IMG/VR virus record: IMGVR_UViG_3300013126_001949 | Coordinates: 1-54,341 of that record | DNA: 54,341 bases | DNA from: a virus | Direction: 5' to 3' (one strand) | In this document: positions 17,520 to 26,999 of the stretch, piece by piece | How the letters are laid out: the number at the start of each line of letters is the position of its first letter | Position numbering within the stretch: position 1 is the stretch's first letter | Notes under the pieces: model-generated | What the model saw: the letters and a program-made list of their open reading frames with translations, nothing else | Databases searched by the model: none | What the model was told of the DNA's origin: nothing | Program-made: the position numbers and the translations under genes

Positions 17520-20297
17520 ATGGCATTTAAAATAAGACGCGGAACAGATGCAGAACGATTAACAATAACTCCTGCCGAAGGTGAGTTAATTTATACAACA
17601 GATACTAAAAAAATATATGTAGGTGATGGTACTACAGTAGGTGGAAAACCAGTTGATAGTGAACTACCTATAAGTGAATTAGGAGATGATCTAATTATAT
17701 CACCTGATAGATATACAATTATTGGTGATAGAGATAATAATAAGGATGCTAAAATATTATTATGGTCTCAAACATATAACAATAGCTTATTTCAAGGTCC
17801 TATAAATTATTTACAATCACATAATAATACTGATAGTAATAATATATCCTTTTATAGAACAAGAGGTACATCACTTGCTCCAACTGTAGTTCAAAACGGA
17901 GATAAAATTATTGACATCAATTTACAAGCTTGGGATGGAAACAGTGTAGAAATGGTAGCAAATATTGAAGCCAGTGTCTTTGGTACTGTTAGCGACAATA
18001 TTGTTCCAGGTCTATTAAGATTTAGAGTACATGATAAAATAACTAGTGGAATTGCAGGATTAGTAACTGTAGCTGAAATGGATAGTGATCTCTATCTAAG
18101 AACTAACAAAATAGCCAGTGTAACTGCTAATACCGATTTAAGTATAGAATCTAATGGTACAGGCCGCATTAAGATTAATAACTTAAATTGGCCCACCAGT
18201 GATGGAAGTAGCGGCAATTACTTGACAACAAATGGTTCAGGTGAACTACAATGGAGTGCTCCACTTAATTTAACTGGATATGCAACAACAACTTATGTTG
18301 ATAGTGCTATTAGTAATATCATTGATGGTGCTCCAAACTTACTAAACACACTAAATGAGTTAGCTGCTGCTATAGCTGATGATGCTAATTTTGCAACTAC
18401 AACTACTACAGCCTTAGGTAATAGAGTAAGATTTGATGATGTACAAACACTAACACCTACACAAAAACTAGTAGCACAGAGTAATATCGGTCTAACTCCA
18501 TCTGCTCTACAAAGTGATTGGACGCAAAGTGATAATACTGCTAGTGACTTTATTAAGAATAAGCCAACTATTCCTGCTGCTCAAGTGGCCAGTGATTGGA
18601 ATGCAACTACTGGTGTTTCAGCTATTGCCAACAAACCAACTATACCTAGTTTCTCAGCAGTTGGGCAAGACATACTACCTACTACAGACGTAACATATGA
18701 CTTAGGTAGTCCAAGTAAAAGATTTAGAGACTTATATCTAAGTGGTAGTACTATTGATTTAGGTGGTAAAACACTGAGTATTAATAACAATACCCTTAGC
18801 ATAGGTGGTAACAAGTTTGGTGAAAGTGGTAATGTAGTTGGAGTGGCCATTACACAATTGTATAACAACACTGTTTATATTAGATTAGATGTTGGTAGTG
18901 CTGCTGAAACTATAGCAAATAATATTATAGCTGGTGATATTCTTAAATTAGATCCGGCTGTAGGTCTTATAACACAACTTACAGTGGTCAGCAATGATGG
19001 TGGTGTAGTAGATATAAACAATACAGCATTTAAAGATTACGAAATTACAGTGGCTGAAACAGGCCCATCTGATGCAGCAAATATTTTCTTTGACCTAGTT
19101 AAACCAATAGCCACTGATGTAAAACAACTTCAAGACAGTGAAGGGTTACTTGATCGTACCAGTATTAGTTCAGGACCTACAGCTCCTGGTAGTGCTGCTG
19201 TGGCCAATAACAACGATGTCAGCATTAACTTTAGCGATGCTGTAGGTACCAAGTTTAAATTCAATCGTGATGGTAAAATTGACTTTCCTGCTGCTCAATA
19301 TGGATCAAGTGTTAGCACAATGTTTGCTGAATATGGCTTTAGGTTTAGACCAACTTGGAACGGTGTAGGCACTGGTCCTGAATTAGCCATAAGTTGGAAT
19401 GACGGTATAGAACTAACACCTGTTACCAATGATCATTTCACTGTAGGCAATAAGGCTACTCCTTTCTTTTTACAGGGTACATATACCGATCAAGCAGGTA
19501 AATTACCAGGTGACGTATGGGTCGATGGTGGTCGCAACGGTCCAACTAATACTAACGGTATAGTGAATATTGGTCGCGGAAATACTAGTGCTGTTAATAT
19601 TGGAAAGAGTGGAACTGCTACAACTATTACATTTAATGATGGTACTAGCTTAAGTAGCACTACTGGTTTAGGTGGTGCAAACACTGGTGACTTTACCTTC
19701 ACTGCTAATACAATAGAAACTGATAATGGTGCAGCAGCAGTAGTTGTTAGTATTAATGGTCCTGACGGTGCTCCTACTCCAGCATTAATACAAAGAAAGT
19801 GGAGTTTTGCCACAGATGGTAGCATAAACTTTTTAGATCCATTAATAAACACTGCTGATGCCAGCATAACAACTACCAAGGTAGGTAACTGGGATACTGC
19901 TTATGGCTGGGGTGACCATAGCACTGAAGGATATTTAACAGCAGTTCCAGATGATGGATTTGAAGCAAAGAGCACTGCTACAGGTGTAGTTACTCATGAT
20001 TGTGCTACTAATAAAGTATTTGTTCACAGTTCAATTAGTGCTAACTTTACTGCTAACTTGACCAATTTAAACTTGGCTGCTGGTACGGCCACTAACATTA
20101 CATTGGTATTAAATCAAGATGCTACTGCTTATATCTGTAACGCATTACAAATAGGCGGTGTAGCACAAACTATAAACTGGCAAGGTAGTAGCAGTGCCCC
20201 AACGGGTAATAGTAGTAAGAAAGATGTAATGAGCTTTAGTATATTAAATGTAGCAGGAACTTATACTATATTAGGTCAATTGGTAAGCTTTGGTTAA
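17520..20297 (+). CDS. Long tail-fibre protein
   Basis: The 925-residue product starts with the fibre module KIRRGTDAERLTITPAEGEL and KIYVGDGTTVGG, a relative of the N-terminus of the gene before it. The middle contains shaft repeats of the type SDWTQSDNTASDFIKNKPTIP-like (two tandem copies ending in NKPTIP), a DLGSPSKRFRDLYLSG segment used in many marine phage fibres, and LGGANTGDFTF. The C-terminus (about the last 110 residues) is a compact domain found at the tip of cyanophage fibres. A GGGAG ribosome site precedes the ATG. Its likely role is receptor binding or fibre-shaft formation. Confidence 0.8.
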   Translation: MAFKIRRGTDAERLTITPAEGELIYTTDTKKIYVGDGTTVGGKPVDSELPISELGDDLIISPDRYTIIGDRDNNKDAKILLWSQTYNNSLFQGPINYLQSHNNTDSNNISFYRTRGTSLAPTVVQNGDKIIDINLQAWDGNSVEMVANIEASVFGTVSDNIVPGLLRFRVHDKITSGIAGLVTVAEMDSDLYLRTNKIASVTANTDLSIESNGTGRIKINNLNWPTSDGSSGNYLTTNGSGELQWSAPLNLTGYATTTYVDSAISNIIDGAPNLLNTLNELAAAIADDANFATTTTTALGNRVRFDDVQTLTPTQKLVAQSNIGLTPSALQSDWTQSDNTASDFIKNKPTIPAAQVASDWNATTGVSAIANKPTIPSFSAVGQDILPTTDVTYDLGSPSKRFRDLYLSGSTIDLGGKTLSINNNTLSIGGNKFGESGNVVGVAITQLYNNTVYIRLDVGSAAETIANNIIAGDILKLDPAVGLITQLTVVSNDGGVVDINNTAFKDYEITVAETGPSDAANIFFDLVKPIATDVKQLQDSEGLLDRTSISSGPTAPGSAAVANNNDVSINFSDAVGTKFKFNRDGKIDFPAAQYGSSVSTMFAEYGFRFRPTWNGVGTGPELAISWNDGIELTPVTNDHFTVGNKATPFFLQGTYTDQAGKLPGDVWVDGGRNGPTNTNGIVNIGRGNTSAVNIGKSGTATTITFNDGTSLSSTTGLGGANTGDFTFTANTIETDNGAAAVVVSINGPDGAPTPALIQRKWSFATDGSINFLDPLINTADASITTTKVGNWDTAYGWGDHSTEGYLTAVPDDGFEAKSTATGVVTHDCATNKVFVHSSISANFTANLTNLNLAAGTATNITLVLNQDATAYICNALQIGGVAQTINWQGSSSAPTGNSSKKDVMSFSILNVAGTYTILGQLVSFG

Positions 20298-21010
20298 TGT
20301 TTAGATTATTTAAATCAGTGAGGGCAAATAGTAGTAGAATGATAAAGCCTACTATAGCAGGATTTATTAGTAATGGCCTAACACTATACTTGGATGCTAA
20401 CGATAGCGCAAGTTATAGTGGCAGTGGCTCTACTTGGACTGATCTTGCCGGTGGAGATAGTAATATTACTTTGGTAAATTCACCTACATTTACATCTGGC
20501 TCACCTTCTTACTTTACATTTAACGGAGTAAACCAATATGGTACAGGCAGCAATGCTAACGTAGTTCCAACTACAACCTATACCAAATCAGTTTGGTTTT
20601 ATCTAAATAGCTATAATGATAATAACTTAGTTAGTGGCGATGGTCACTTTTTGTTTATGGGCGCAGCCACTAATAGATTATATGCAGGACACGCCAATTG
20701 GAGCGCATTGGGCGGTAATTATGTAGAATATCCCAGCACAGCAATTATTAATTTAAACACTTGGTATCATGCCTGCGTTACATTTAGCACTACAAATGGG
20801 TTCACTCTATATATTAACGGTGTTCAAGATAGCACATATACAGCGAGAAAGACTGCTCATGCTGGAACAGGAACCGTTAACATTGCCACATTTAACGGAG
20901 GTAATACTCTAAACGGTCGTATTAGTAAAGTATGGTGCCACAATAGAGAACTCACTAGCAGTGAAGTAGCACAGAATTTTAATGCACATAGATCATTATA
21001 TGGGTTATAA
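20297..21010 (+). CDS. LamG-like (concanavalin-fold) adhesin
   Basis: The 237 residues hold a single laminin-G/concanavalin-like jelly-roll domain. Recognisable elements are LYLDANDSASYSGSG with W-x-D-L, FNGVNQYGTG, the W-Y-H-A-C-V-T-F strand, and YINGVQD. It ends with SSEVAQNFNAHRSLYGL. Such domains bind carbohydrates, and in phages they sit at fibre tips. The N-terminal 25 residues are short and basic and match the start of the next gene, suggesting a shared attachment peptide. The ATG overlaps the stop of the long fibre (TAATG). Confidence 0.8.
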   Translation: MFRLFKSVRANSSRMIKPTIAGFISNGLTLYLDANDSASYSGSGSTWTDLAGGDSNITLVNSPTFTSGSPSYFTFNGVNQYGTGSNANVVPTTTYTKSVWFYLNSYNDNNLVSGDGHFLFMGAATNRLYAGHANWSALGGNYVEYPSTAIINLNTWYHACVTFSTTNGFTLYINGVQDSTYTARKTAHAGTGTVNIATFNGGNTLNGRISKVWCHNRELTSSEVAQNFNAHRSLYGL

Positions 21011-21012
21011 TA

Positions 21013-22422
21013 ATGTTTAGAAATTTTCGTATCATAGGTGGTTCATTTGGTCGTAGGCCAAAAATATCAGCAGGTATACCCGTGACTAATGCTAATATGT
21101 TATTGTATCTTGATGCTAACATTACAAGTAGCTATTCAGGATCTGGATTTAATTGGAATGATATTAGTGGTAATGCTAATAATACTACAGGATATACAGC
21201 AGTATCATTTAGCAATGATCAAGAAGGCAAGTATTTTAATTTTAATGGTAGTAGTAGCGTATTCACTACAGATACTGCCAAATATAATACAACATATACG
21301 GGTAAGACAGTATTCATAGCTGCTAAGATGACATCAGCGATGACTAATAGCACATTTCGTTGTCTATTTGGTAGTGGTAATGGCCCAAGAAATTTTAACT
21401 TTTACCTAAACCGTGACGTCAGTGGAGTATATAAATTACATTATAGTTCAGGTGGCGTAGGTGGATTTAGTAATAATATTTCAGTAACCGTTGGATCTTG
21501 GTTTACTGCTGCTGTTACACATACTACTGACGGTGTAGTAACCTACTATTTTAACGGTGGAGCAGCGGGATCCAATAGTGCAACCTTCTTCCAATATCAA
21601 AGTAGCACTAATGAACAGATAGGTGCAAGTGATAACTTTTGGCATGGTGGTATAAGTACTGTATTAGTATATGGATCAGCACTATCATCATCACAGATAG
21701 TAAGCTGTCATCTCACTGCATCAAATAATGCACCGGCTCATATATCTAATAACAACTTGATCCTACACTATGACCCCAGTAACCCATTAAGTTATCCTGG
21801 TAGTGGCACAACAATTAACAATTTGGCCAACTCAAGTCATACTGGAACTATGAGCAACATTACTGCCAGTGCTAATTACTTTACTTACAATGGTACAAGT
21901 AGTCAAATAAGTATACCTGATAACAGTGCTTTAGAACCTGGTAGTGGTGCTTGGACTATAGAAGTTTGGGTCAAACAAATTGTAGCAGGTAATGATGTAG
22001 TATTAGGTAAGTTTGATAATGGTGGAAATTCACAAAATGTAGGCTATAGTGTAAGAACTACTAGTAATTCTTATTTTGCCCAATATGCTAGTGGTAGTGG
22101 CAGTGGATCCACTCTATATCAAAACAGCACAAGTCACTCTGCTACATTAAACACTTGGCGTCAATTAGCCTATGTTTGGAAAAACGGTGAAACTAAAACC
22201 TTTGAAACATTTGTTAATGGTACCAGTATAGGTTCAGTAAATCATAGTTTAGCCAGTATATTGAATACTACTACTAACTTATATATAGGCAGTTATAACG
22301 GTGGAGAGTATGCACAATGGTTTGACGGACAGATTGGTATAGTGAGAATATATAATACATCATTGACTAGTGCAGAAGTATTACAGAACTATAACGCCAA
22401 CAAAGCCAAATATGGGCTATGA
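21013..22422 (+). CDS. Double LamG-like adhesin
   Basis: This 469-residue protein contains two LamG-like domains. The first (about residues 25-240) starts LLYLDANITSSYSGSG and the second (about 245-469) starts LILHYDPSNPLSYPGSG, with W-T-I-E-V-W-V and F-V-N-G-T strands. Both the N-terminal peptide and the C-terminal SAEVLQNYNANKAKYGL are related to the preceding single-domain gene, so the pair arose by duplication. The role is probably carbohydrate recognition on the host surface. The stop overlaps a late promoter octamer that drives the next unit. Confidence 0.8.
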   Translation: MFRNFRIIGGSFGRRPKISAGIPVTNANMLLYLDANITSSYSGSGFNWNDISGNANNTTGYTAVSFSNDQEGKYFNFNGSSSVFTTDTAKYNTTYTGKTVFIAAKMTSAMTNSTFRCLFGSGNGPRNFNFYLNRDVSGVYKLHYSSGGVGGFSNNISVTVGSWFTAAVTHTTDGVVTYYFNGGAAGSNSATFFQYQSSTNEQIGASDNFWHGGISTVLVYGSALSSSQIVSCHLTASNNAPAHISNNNLILHYDPSNPLSYPGSGTTINNLANSSHTGTMSNITASANYFTYNGTSSQISIPDNSALEPGSGAWTIEVWVKQIVAGNDVVLGKFDNGGNSQNVGYSVRTTSNSYFAQYASGSGSGSTLYQNSTSHSATLNTWRQLAYVWKNGETKTFETFVNGTSIGSVNHSLASILNTTTNLYIGSYNGGEYAQWFDGQIGIVRIYNTSLTSAEVLQNYNANKAKYGL

Positions 22423-22428
22423 TAAATA
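22421..22428 (+). promoter_or_regulatory. T4 late-type promoter octamer
   Basis: GATAAATA overlaps the TGA of the adhesin gene and lies 15 bases before the next ATG, with a GGGAG ribosome site between. A similar GGGAGCGAAT leader recurs before the membrane-protein gene at 34465. Confidence 0.7.
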
Positions 22429-22443
22429 CTATGGGAGCGAATT

Positions 22444-22935
22444 ATGCCACAAATCACACTACAACAAGTTAACTTAGGTGACTATGCTAATGATGGTACA
22501 GGTGATGACCTACGCACAGCATTTGAAAAAGTAAATGCTAACTTTGGCCTAATTCAAGAAGCATTGCCTAGTAGCCTAGCAGAGGATACTAATCCTACTT
22601 TAGGTGGTAATTTAAACTTAAACGGTAAGAATTTATATAGCAGTAGCCCTGTCACATTAAATACTAGCAAGTTTACAGTAACAGGTGCCTTACAAGCTAC
22701 TAGTTTTATTGGTCAGATAACTGATATTAGCAATCATAGCTTAGAAGGATTAAGCGATGTTATATATGATCAACCACCAAGTAGTGGTGACGGTCTTGTA
22801 TTTAAAGATGGTATATGGCAACCTGGACCTGTAAATGCAGCATTTAGCACATTAGATGGTGGCGCTGCATCAGCAATTTTTATCCTAGATGATGGTGCTA
22901 TAATCGACGGAGGATATGCTGACAATAGTTTATAA
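22444..22935 (+). CDS. Short fibre/baseplate-associated protein with the NDGTGD adaptor motif
   Basis: The 163-residue protein opens with NLGDYANDGTGDDLRTAFEK and VNANF, the clearest copy of the adaptor motif shared with three other genes here. A short shaft follows (NPTLGGNLNLNGKNL and VTGALQATSF), then LSDVIYDQPPSSGDGLVFK, a motif common in marine phage fibres. The acidic Asp/Gly-rich C-terminus has no recognised fold. It has its own late promoter and a strong ribosome site. It is probably a small structural protein on the tail. Confidence 0.72.
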   Translation: MPQITLQQVNLGDYANDGTGDDLRTAFEKVNANFGLIQEALPSSLAEDTNPTLGGNLNLNGKNLYSSSPVTLNTSKFTVTGALQATSFIGQITDISNHSLEGLSDVIYDQPPSSGDGLVFKDGIWQPGPVNAAFSTLDGGAASAIFILDDGAIIDGGYADNSL

Positions 22936-22946
22936 TTGGAGGCAGG

Positions 22947-23621
22947 TTGAAAGTAGCAGTAATAACCAGTTTATCAGGACTTAATTCCACTCTACGTGAT
23001 CCCAGTAACGCTGGGTTTGAAGGTGTAGACTATTATGCCTATGTAGATAGACTACACGACGTTAAGGTATGGCGACAGCGTCCTATAATAGAATTCAGTA
23101 AAGATCCAGTATACGCAGCAAGACGTAATGCTAAACTACCTAAAGTATTAGGGTTTATGATGATACCAGGGTATGATTATTATATTTGGCATGATCATTA
23201 CTGTGAACTACAAACTGATCCAAAACTAATTATAGAACAAATTGGTGACAATGATATGGGAGTATTCAAACACGCCCGTAGAGATTGTGTATATGAAGAA
23301 ATACATATTGTAGCATTAAGTAAGTTTGATACTGTGGAAAGTTTAAATGCTATGCACGATGTATTTCGTCGATGTAACTGGCCTGCTCATGCTGGATTAT
23401 ATGAGATGACTAGCTTTATATATCGTAATAGTCCTCGAGTACAGGCTGCTATGTTAAATTGGTGGGATATTATAGTACAAAGTAGTAGTAGAGATCAACT
23501 TAGTTTTCCTTTAGCAGCAGGAATGAATGATCTTAAACTACATATATTACCAGGAAGTGCTCAACCATATGGCGGAAACAACGTGTTCATGCCCAGTATA
23601 CGGAGTAAAGTAGACAGCTAG
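22947..23621 (+). CDS. DUF616/TOD1-like glycosyltransferase
   Basis: The 224-residue protein matches the DUF616 pattern by memory: a conserved ARRNAKLPKVLGF segment, an acidic-aromatic DYYIWHDHYCEL strand in the place of a metal-binding motif, and FKHARRDCVYEE. This family is found in plants, bacteria and phages and is classed as glycosyltransferase-like. I start at TTG because GGAGG lies 4 bases before it and no ATG is nearby. It sits alone among virion genes and shares the late transcript, so its target could be a virion protein; that is inference. Confidence 0.7.
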   Translation: MKVAVITSLSGLNSTLRDPSNAGFEGVDYYAYVDRLHDVKVWRQRPIIEFSKDPVYAARRNAKLPKVLGFMMIPGYDYYIWHDHYCELQTDPKLIIEQIGDNDMGVFKHARRDCVYEEIHIVALSKFDTVESLNAMHDVFRRCNWPAHAGLYEMTSFIYRNSPRVQAAMLNWWDIIVQSSSRDQLSFPLAAGMNDLKLHILPGSAQPYGGNNVFMPSIRSKVDS

Positions 23622-23622
23622 A

Positions 23623-23645
23623 ATCCTATAAATATACTATAGGAT
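23623..23645 (+). promoter_or_regulatory. Late promoter octamer (TATAAATA) within an inverted repeat
   Basis: TATAAATA at 23627-23634 is a perfect match to the T4 late promoter and lies 17 bases before the next ATG. ATCCTATA (23623-23630) and TATAGGAT (23638-23645) form a perfect 8-base inverted repeat, with the octamer starting in the first arm. A palindromic AGGATCCT follows at 23641-23648. Confidence 0.7.
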
Positions 23646-23651
23646 CCTAAA

Positions 23652-26090
23652 ATGCTCAATGTTTGGACACAACTTAGTGGTTATACTTTTGGAACACATC
23701 AAGAAAATGTTCCTCTAAACTTGCCTTTACCTTTAAATTCTAATATTACAGGTGTAAAATTTGAGATAATAAGTGGTAAATTACCTGCTGGCCTTAGGTT
23801 GGAAAGCAATAGTATAAAAGGCAGTGCCAAAGAAGTTGTTGAACCTAAAACATTTAAGTTTGTTATAAGGGCAAGTAAAAACAATTTAATATCTGATAGA
23901 AGCTTTTTTATTACAATAGAAGGTGCTGATGAGCCAGAAATCATAACTCCACCTGATCTTTTACCTGTAGGACCTAATCAAACATTTTTTGTATTAGATA
24001 GAACGCCTGTAGAATTTCAAATACAAGCTATAGACTTTGACACAGCAGCAGGTCAAGAACTACGCTATTTTATTAGTAGCGGAGATGGTGAGCTACCACC
24101 TGGACTTGAACTAAGCAATAGCGGAAAGATCACTGGGCTAATAGATCCTTTACTCAGTGTGTTTATTAAAGATCGTAATGGTGGATATGATAGTAATAGA
24201 TTTGATGGATACGGTTTTGATTATGGCATCATCACTGATAATGGATTTGATACCTTTAACTATGATGTTATAACCTTTGATTATTTTGAACCACTACGTG
24301 TTCCAAAAAAATTAAACAGAAATTATGAATTCATTATTACAGTGAGTGATGGACACACTACTCCAAAAAAACGAAAATTTAGAATATATGTAGTAGGTGA
24401 AGACTTTTTAAAAGCAGATAATACACTTACTAAAGCAGGAACAAACTTTTATCGTGCAGATAATACTGATGTAAGAACACCAATTTGGATTACTCCTGCT
24501 AATTTAGGCGTAATAAGAGCCAATAACTATCATATAATTAAACTAGATATTGTTGATATGATAGCATATGGCAGCGTACAATATTATTTAGAACCTAATT
24601 TAACACCAAATGATTTAACCAGTCCTAAAAGTCAACTACCACTTGGAATGAAGCTGGATATACGCAGCGGTGAAGTATTTGGTATAATCCCTTATCAATC
24701 TGATTATATAAAAACGTATCAATTCACAATTACTGCAACTAGGTTTGGCAGAGTTGAAACTGGTGGCATAAGTAGAACCTTTACCATACAAACATTAGGC
24801 GAAGTGGATAGCAATATGACTTGGCTCAGTGATAGTGACTTAGGTATATTAGATGTTAACCTAATAAGTACACTAAAAATTCAAGCAACAACCAGTATAG
24901 CAAATGCTAGAATAGATTATAGACTGATCGGTGGAACTTTACCTCCAGGATTAACATTATTGAACAACGGTGAAATCATAGGAAAAATAAACCAATATCC
25001 TAATAATACCGCACTAGGCCTAACCACATTTTATGACGTGGTAAATGGACAACGTGTAAGCAACCTAACATTTGATAATAATCAAACCACTGTAGATAAG
25101 GTTTATAAGTTTATTGTTAGAGCCACAGATCAGAGTATATACAGTGCTATTGATCAAGAATTTACCTTAGAAATTGGAACCCCAGATAATAAACTTTATA
25201 GTAATATATATGTTACTACCTATATGCCACAAACTAAGAGACAATATTTTAGTGACTTTATCAATAATGAAGGTATATTTCCTAAAGATTTAATCTACAG
25301 ACAAAACGATGTAAACTTTGGAATCAGAAAAGATCTTAGAATGTTGATGTTTGCTGGTATAGAAACTATAGATGCTAGCCAATATATCAGTATGATTGGC
25401 CTAAATCACAAAAGAAAACGTTTTAGATTTGGTGATGTAAGGACAGCACAGGCCAAGATTCCAGGAACCAATGATGTTGTATATGAAGTTGTTTATATCC
25501 AAATGGTAGATCATCAAGACTTTAAAGATGATAAACTACCTTTAAATTTAACTATAGACGATTTTAACAAAAGAAACCTAGATCTAAAAATTAAATTAAG
25601 CAAAGCTAATAATGTTATTAGTACAGATGCTAGTAATTATATTTGGCGCAGTGATGAAGAAGAACTTTTTATTAAGGATAAAGAACCATATAGTAGAAGA
25701 CCTATAGAACGTATAACAATTGATCGTACTGATTTACAGGTCAGTGACTTTAAATCTAGAAATAGATATCCAAACACATATACTAATTGGCGTAGACGAA
25801 TCAAAGGTTATACTAGCCCTAATGGTGAGAATGTAGTATATCAACCAAAGTATCTTCCATTATGGATGCGTAGTTTTCAAGATAATAGACAGGAACTAGG
25901 ATTTGTATTAGCCATGCCATTATGCTATTGCATTGAAGGTGCTGCCAGTGAAATAGCACTAAACATTAAAAACAGTGAGTTTAATTTCAAACTATTAGAC
26001 TATACTGTAGATAGATATATCATCGATAGTGTAAATGGCTATAGTGAAGACAAATATTTAGTATTTAAAGACAAAGAGGTAGTATTATGA
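23652..26090 (+). CDS. Large virion protein with putative Ig/cadherin-like (He_PIG type) repeats
   Basis: The 812-residue product has several beta-sandwich repeats whose signature is a LPxGLxL turn followed by G-x-I-x-G: KLPAGLRLE, ELPPGLELS, QLPLGMKLD and TLPPGLTLL. These are typical of putative Ig-like domains in surface and virion proteins. The last 300 residues lack the repeat and look like an independent domain. The TATAAATA upstream indicates late expression. It overlaps the next gene by 4 bases (ATGA). The likely role is a tail or baseplate-associated surface protein. Confidence 0.72.
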   Translation: MLNVWTQLSGYTFGTHQENVPLNLPLPLNSNITGVKFEIISGKLPAGLRLESNSIKGSAKEVVEPKTFKFVIRASKNNLISDRSFFITIEGADEPEIITPPDLLPVGPNQTFFVLDRTPVEFQIQAIDFDTAAGQELRYFISSGDGELPPGLELSNSGKITGLIDPLLSVFIKDRNGGYDSNRFDGYGFDYGIITDNGFDTFNYDVITFDYFEPLRVPKKLNRNYEFIITVSDGHTTPKKRKFRIYVVGEDFLKADNTLTKAGTNFYRADNTDVRTPIWITPANLGVIRANNYHIIKLDIVDMIAYGSVQYYLEPNLTPNDLTSPKSQLPLGMKLDIRSGEVFGIIPYQSDYIKTYQFTITATRFGRVETGGISRTFTIQTLGEVDSNMTWLSDSDLGILDVNLISTLKIQATTSIANARIDYRLIGGTLPPGLTLLNNGEIIGKINQYPNNTALGLTTFYDVVNGQRVSNLTFDNNQTTVDKVYKFIVRATDQSIYSAIDQEFTLEIGTPDNKLYSNIYVTTYMPQTKRQYFSDFINNEGIFPKDLIYRQNDVNFGIRKDLRMLMFAGIETIDASQYISMIGLNHKRKRFRFGDVRTAQAKIPGTNDVVYEVVYIQMVDHQDFKDDKLPLNLTIDDFNKRNLDLKIKLSKANNVISTDASNYIWRSDEEELFIKDKEPYSRRPIERITIDRTDLQVSDFKSRNRYPNTYTNWRRRIKGYTSPNGENVVYQPKYLPLWMRSFQDNRQELGFVLAMPLCYCIEGAASEIALNIKNSEFNFKLLDYTVDRYIIDSVNGYSEDKYLVFKDKEVVL

Positions 26091-26761
26091 GTAATATAAA
26101 TTATGCAGTAATAGATGAAAATTTTCCTGTACTAGGTGAGGACAATCCTAGCCAAGGGTTTAGAGATAATTTTTTAGCTATTAAGAATGCTCTAAATGTT
26201 GCAAGAACAGAAATTGAAAATTTAGAATCATCAACTGCTCAGGGTGTCACAATAGTTGAGGACAACCTACTGTATAATGACTTTCAGGGCAATGTAATCA
26301 GAGATAGCATTATTGATTATTCTGGACAAAGTTATTTTAACGGTCAGCAAAATCTATCAGGATCACAAGTCATAGTCAATCTCCAAAACGGTATGGCACA
26401 AAAAATAGGCATTATAGGTAACACTACTTTAAAATTTACTAATTGGCCTGAAACTACTACTCAAGGAAGATTTCAAAAATTAATATTACATGTAGTCTTT
26501 AATATTGACTATACTGATCCTAATAAATTTAATTATAGACTAAACTTTGCTACAGAAGTGGGTGGTATTATAAAAGGTGCTAGCCCATTAGAATATGAAT
26601 TCAATGTACTCACTAATAAATATATTTGGTTTTTGAGACCTAGTATTATTGTAGATCTAAGCGAAAATCTAAATGATTATGAACATGTTTTAGAAGTTTG
26701 GAGTTACGATGGAGGGTTAACAGTATTCGTGAACTATATTAATAAATTTATAGGTGTATAA
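26087..26761 (+). CDS. Virion structural protein, unknown
   Basis: The 224-residue product begins with a divergent copy of the adaptor motif found elsewhere here (FPVLGEDNPSQGFRDNFLAI), followed by a short coiled region and a beta-rich domain of about 150 residues (ending FVNYINKFIGV). No enzyme motif is visible. It overlaps both neighbours at start and stop (ATGA and TAATG), so it belongs to the same late transcript as the Ig-like protein. Confidence 0.68.
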   Translation: MSNINYAVIDENFPVLGEDNPSQGFRDNFLAIKNALNVARTEIENLESSTAQGVTIVEDNLLYNDFQGNVIRDSIIDYSGQSYFNGQQNLSGSQVIVNLQNGMAQKIGIIGNTTLKFTNWPETTTQGRFQKLILHVVFNIDYTDPNKFNYRLNFATEVGGIIKGASPLEYEFNVLTNKYIWFLRPSIIVDLSENLNDYEHVLEVWSYDGGLTVFVNYINKFIGV

Positions 26762-26991
26762 TGAATCCATTAGTAGACTTAACCAAATTAACAGATAATC
26801 AATTAGAAGATAAAATACAGGAATTAAGTAGAAAGTATTTTATGCCAATGAGTGGAGAACTAAAGTATCAAATTATTCAACTAATTGATTTGCATAAAAT
26901 GGAATTACAAGAGCGCAGAATGCGAACTTACGAAGAACAATTTAAGAAAAATAGTGATAAAGGACTTGACAATTTAATCAGTGTAAACTAA
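26761..26991 (+). CDS. Small conserved phage protein, helical
   Basis: The 76-residue product is highly charged and predicted helical (LTDNQLEDKIQELSRKYF, then QLIDLHKMELQERRMRTYEE). I recall similar small proteins next to the DnaE-like fragment in marine T4-like phages, but no function. The start overlaps the previous stop (TAATG). The 3' end contains the -35 box of a candidate promoter. Confidence 0.65.
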   Translation: MNPLVDLTKLTDNQLEDKIQELSRKYFMPMSGELKYQIIQLIDLHKMELQERRMRTYEEQFKKNSDKGLDNLISVN

Positions 26992-26994
26992 AAT
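26966..26994 (+). promoter_or_regulatory. Candidate sigma70-type promoter
   Basis: TTGACA (26966-26971) and TAAAAT (26989-26994) are spaced by 17 bases; the -10 has one mismatch. Transcription would start at or just after the ATG at 27000, so the first gene might be leaderless and the promoter may mainly serve the genes after it (GroES and others). Confidence 0.5.
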
Positions 26995-26999
26995 ATAGT

